A stretch of DNA of 64,000 nucleotides from Halomonas colorata (GTDB lineage: Bacteria; Pseudomonadota; Gammaproteobacteria; Pseudomonadales; Halomonadaceae), in contig NZ_JABUZA010000027.1 of assembly GCF_014897985.1 (NCBI RefSeq), positions 1 to 64,000 on the forward strand. The letters are read 5' to 3'. Within the stretch, counting starts at the first letter, position 1, and each line of letters begins with the position of its first letter. The translations under genes were made by a program, and so were the position numbers. The notes beneath the pieces were generated by a model, which ran no database searches, was not told where the DNA came from, and saw only the letters and a list, made by a program, of their open reading frames with translations. Of the stretch, positions 62,356 to 64,000 are shown one piece after another.

Positions 62356-62562
62356 TTAATCGGCGATGAGGGATTCTGTTTTGTACTGGCTAAGGCCTCT
62401 AAGAATCAGCATTCGGGTGGTAGCTGACCTTGAGCGGATTTCGGTCGATGCAATCTGATCGATCAGGTTTTTTTCTTGAGAGGTAACACTGACGCTGAAT
62501 TGCTCAGTCGCACGGTCATCACCCATTTTTGGAACATGGCTAATAGCGTTTGGGGCTTTCAT
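62356..62562 (-). CDS. First gene of the early operon, ribbon-helix-helix-like
   Basis: 68 aa. EQFSVSVTSQEKNLIDQIAS (about 20-39) and RSRSATTRMLILRGLSQYK look like a strand-helix-helix DNA-binding domain. It lies directly across the operator from the CI gene, the place taken by Cox/Apl in P2-type switches, so a role in the lysis-lysogeny decision is possible (inference). GGAAG lies before the ATG. Confidence 0.65.
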   Translation of the reverse strand: MKAPNAISHVPKMGDDRATEQFSVSVTSQEKNLIDQIASTEIRSRSATTRMLILRGLSQYKTESLIAD

Positions 62563-62623
62563 GGTTTAGGCTTCCATTCAATTACAGTCATGTACTTTAC
62601 TGGCTTGTTCGGATTCTGGGACA

Positions 62624-62670
62624 AAATATCCCAATATTCGAATGAAAAGTATTCACTATTTGGAATATTT
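62624..62670. promoter_or_regulatory. Extended dyad operator between the early operon and cI
   Basis: Left arm AAATATCCCAATATTCGAAT (62624-62643) and right arm ATTCACTATTTGGAATATTT (62651-62670) share one dyad centre near 62647. They match at 14 of 20 positions, strongest in the outer AAATATyCCAA half-sites and the inner GAAT/ATTC. The right arm ends 2 bases before the cI start. A further AAATATCCCAA copy lies inside cI near 62803. Confidence 0.65.
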
Positions 62671-62672
62671 AC

Positions 62673-63371
62673 ATGAATGAAGATCATTTAGGCGCGCAAG
62701 TTCTTGAAAGGCTTAGAATTGCCTATGGCGTTAAGAATGATCAGCAGCTATCAAAAGCTATTGGTCGGGCTCCTTCGACTATTCATAACTGGTCGAGAAA
62801 TGGAAATATCCCAACTTCTGAATGCATTGAAGCTGCTAAAACTACGGGAGTATCCCTAGATTGGTTGCTTCTTGGGGAAGGTGTGGCCCCAGGTGCGGAT
62901 GAAGATTCTCTTGCTGAGCAAAAAGACCCTCATTTTTATCGGGGCTTAAGCGATCCCAACATCGCATCAATTCCTATGTACGATGTGGAATGTGCAGCAG
63001 GCAGTGGCCGAGATTTCACAGAAGAAAAAGTGCTGGGTTATTTCCACATGGACCGCGCTGTACTCGCTGAATTGAAATTGCCTGATTCAGGGGTATGGGT
63101 ACGAGCGCGCGGCGATAGCATGGACGGTACGATTGATGATGGCGATTACGTGTTTGTCGACTTCAATCAACGTGATCCGAGCCGTGAGGGCGTTTATCTG
63201 ATTCTTATGGATGGTGAACGGCGGCTTAAACGCATGCAGCGCGTGGCTGGCGGGGGCTGGCTACTGATTAGTGACAACACGCGCTATGACAAAGAATTAA
63301 TAGCACCGGATAAGAAACAGTTTGTAGAAGTGCTAGGGCGGTGTTTGGTGAACTTGGGGCAAGTGCTTTAA
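62673..63371 (+). CDS. CI-type LexA-like repressor
   Basis: 232 aa. Helix-turn-helix domain at about 10-65 (QLSKAIGRAPSTIHNWSRNG, then GVSLDWLLLGEG, as in CI/Apl-like repressors). C-terminal S24 peptidase domain with Ser149 in RARGDSMDG and Lys186 in GERRLKRMQ. The likely self-cleavage point is Ala109-Gly110 in VECAAGSGR. It should repress the early operon and be inactivated by RecA after DNA damage. Its ATG abuts the dyad operator, pointing to autoregulation. Confidence 0.92.
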   Translation: MNEDHLGAQVLERLRIAYGVKNDQQLSKAIGRAPSTIHNWSRNGNIPTSECIEAAKTTGVSLDWLLLGEGVAPGADEDSLAEQKDPHFYRGLSDPNIASIPMYDVECAAGSGRDFTEEKVLGYFHMDRAVLAELKLPDSGVWVRARGDSMDGTIDDGDYVFVDFNQRDPSREGVYLILMDGERRLKRMQRVAGGGWLLISDNTRYDKELIAPDKKQFVEVLGRCLVNLGQVL

Positions 63372-63402
63372 TAAGTTTGTAGAACTATAAATGGGGAAGG
63401 GA

Positions 63403-63738
63403 ATGATTAATCTAAAAAAGCTAACAGTTTTAAGCACTATTTCAGCGTTTATGCTGGTCATTTCTCTTAGTGCATCTGCACAAGAGCGTGCATTTAAAGG
63501 TGAAAATTATGTCGCATGCATTACTGAAGATTTGCTTGATCAGTTTATAGACGCAGCCGTAAAAAATGATAACCGCGCTATGAACTACTTGCTAGCTAAT
63601 GGCTGTATAGCGCCTCGCGCTGGGATCCCTGTCAGCGTTTTAGATAGTACTTGGACGGGCACAATGCATGTGAGGGCTTATGTGGGTGATCAGGCAATAG
63701 AGCTATGGACTATTCGTGACGCCTTAACTGATGGTTAA
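63403..63738 (+). CDS. Small exported protein of unknown function
   Basis: 111 aa from ATG 63403, which follows GGGGAAGGGA and begins a clear signal peptide (MINLKKLTVLSTISAFMLVI, cleavage near SASA-QE). The mature part has two Cys (YVACITEDLL and NGCIAPRA) that may pair, and an ankyrin-like LDQFIDAAVKNDNRAMNYLL segment. It lies 31 bases after cI and could be expressed from the lysogen, so a host-modifying (morons-type) role is possible. No family recognised. Confidence 0.6.
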   Translation: MINLKKLTVLSTISAFMLVISLSASAQERAFKGENYVACITEDLLDQFIDAAVKNDNRAMNYLLANGCIAPRAGIPVSVLDSTWTGTMHVRAYVGDQAIELWTIRDALTDG

Positions 63739-63753
63739 AAGCTTTGGTGAAAT

Positions 63754-64000
63754 ATGCGATTAACCTACCTTGGCCCTTTATCCATAGGCATTGACCATCC
63801 CGCGCTCGCTGGCATTGATTGCGAGGGCTATTCGCCCAATTGCTTTGCTGTCGAAGTCGGCGAAGAGGCGGGTGTTAGCGGTGCCGTAATCGAGGGGGAT
63901 GTACTGGTGGTGAATGAAGCACGCGGCTTGGGGCACGACGATTATGCCGTGGTGGAAATGGACGACGCCTTACACCTCTACCGCGCCCATCGTGTGGGTA
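63754..64000 (+). CDS. Protein with degenerate LexA/UmuD-like fold, cut by window end
   Basis: 82 visible codons: MRLTYLGPLSIGIDHPALAG at the start, then AVIEGDVLVVNEARG and DDYAVVEMDDALHLYRAHRVG. The GDxLVV and D.AVVxxDxxL..... spacing resembles the S24 fold of LexA and UmuD, but the nucleophile Ser is not seen at the usual place (EEAG stands there). It may be a non-cleaving relative encoded ahead of a UmuC-like polymerase, which would lie beyond the window. Assignment is tentative. Confidence 0.5.
   Translation, partial: MRLTYLGPLSIGIDHPALAGIDCEGYSPNCFAVEVGEEAGVSGAVIEGDVLVVNEARGLGHDDYAVVEMDDALHLYRAHRVG

Larger units (their letters stand above)
55408..64000. mobile_element. Integrated phage-like element, left part (right end outside window)
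   Basis: Bounded on the left by a duplicated tRNA-Pro 3' half. Contents in order: integrase (+), thirteen leftward early genes including a P2-type replication protein A, a dyad operator, a CI-type repressor (+) and two rightward genes. No structural, packaging or lysis gene is seen in 8.6 kb. It could be the early half of a prophage, a satellite, or a replicating integrative element. Confidence 0.85.

Overview
The window reads as chromosomal DNA of a Halomonas-like gammaproteobacterium (inference from gene content and base composition; no rRNA or marker gene is present to prove it), with a tRNA-integrated phage-like element entering at about 55.4 kb and running off the right edge.

1-5 kb: the broken 3' end of an outer-membrane receptor gene, an aldo/keto reductase, and a two-gene unit for a cytoplasmic formate dehydrogenase with its DUF1641 partner. 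5.2-7.8 kb: a short-chain dehydrogenase and an exported 5'-nucleotidase. 7.8-10.8 kb: a self-contained ECF42-type sigma factor circuit. The sigma gene is followed by a promoter with the expected TGTCGA/CGAC boxes and three overlapping small genes (YCII-VOC fusion, YCII/DGPF, DUF1428).

10.9-17.7 kb: an inositol-phosphatase family gene, a ugpBAEC-like ABC importer with two hairpins between ugpB and ugpA, argE, and a repeat-rich spacer. 17.7-31.7 kb: a mixed region with a SEC-C protein, a Bug-type solute-binding protein, a 1323-residue GGDEF-EAL protein, a GIY-YIG protein, a histone-deacetylase-fold hydrolase, a FAN1-like VRR-NUC nuclease overlapping an XPD/DinG-like helicase, a TauE/SafE exporter and an MFS transporter.

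31.9-49.3 kb: a 20-gene, single-strand, mostly overlapping operon that is a complete-looking aryl polyene (APE) pigment cluster. It encodes two ketosynthases plus a chain-length factor, a ketoreductase, two dehydratase domains (one fused to the acyl-activating ligase), two acyl carrier proteins, a phosphopantetheinyl transferase, an aromatic ammonia-lyase, a thioesterase, acyl- and glycosyltransferases, and envelope export proteins (LolA-like, MMPL, lipoprotein). Together these would make an aryl starter, extend and desaturate it, and attach it to a lipid for display in the outer membrane.

49.3-51.1 kb is gene-poor and looks decayed. 51.1-55.2 kb holds a membrane GGDEF protein and an acuI-like reductase under a TetR regulator with two matching palindromic operators.

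55.4-64 kb: a duplicated 3' half of tRNA-Pro(CGG) marks the left attachment site of an integrated element. An integrase follows. A leftward early operon of 13 small genes includes a P2-type replication protein A, an Ogr/Delta zinc protein, a TraR/DksA-like and a ClpX-type zinc microprotein, and an excisionase-like protein. A dyad operator precedes a LexA-like CI repressor, followed by two rightward genes. No capsid, tail or lysis gene is visible before the window ends.
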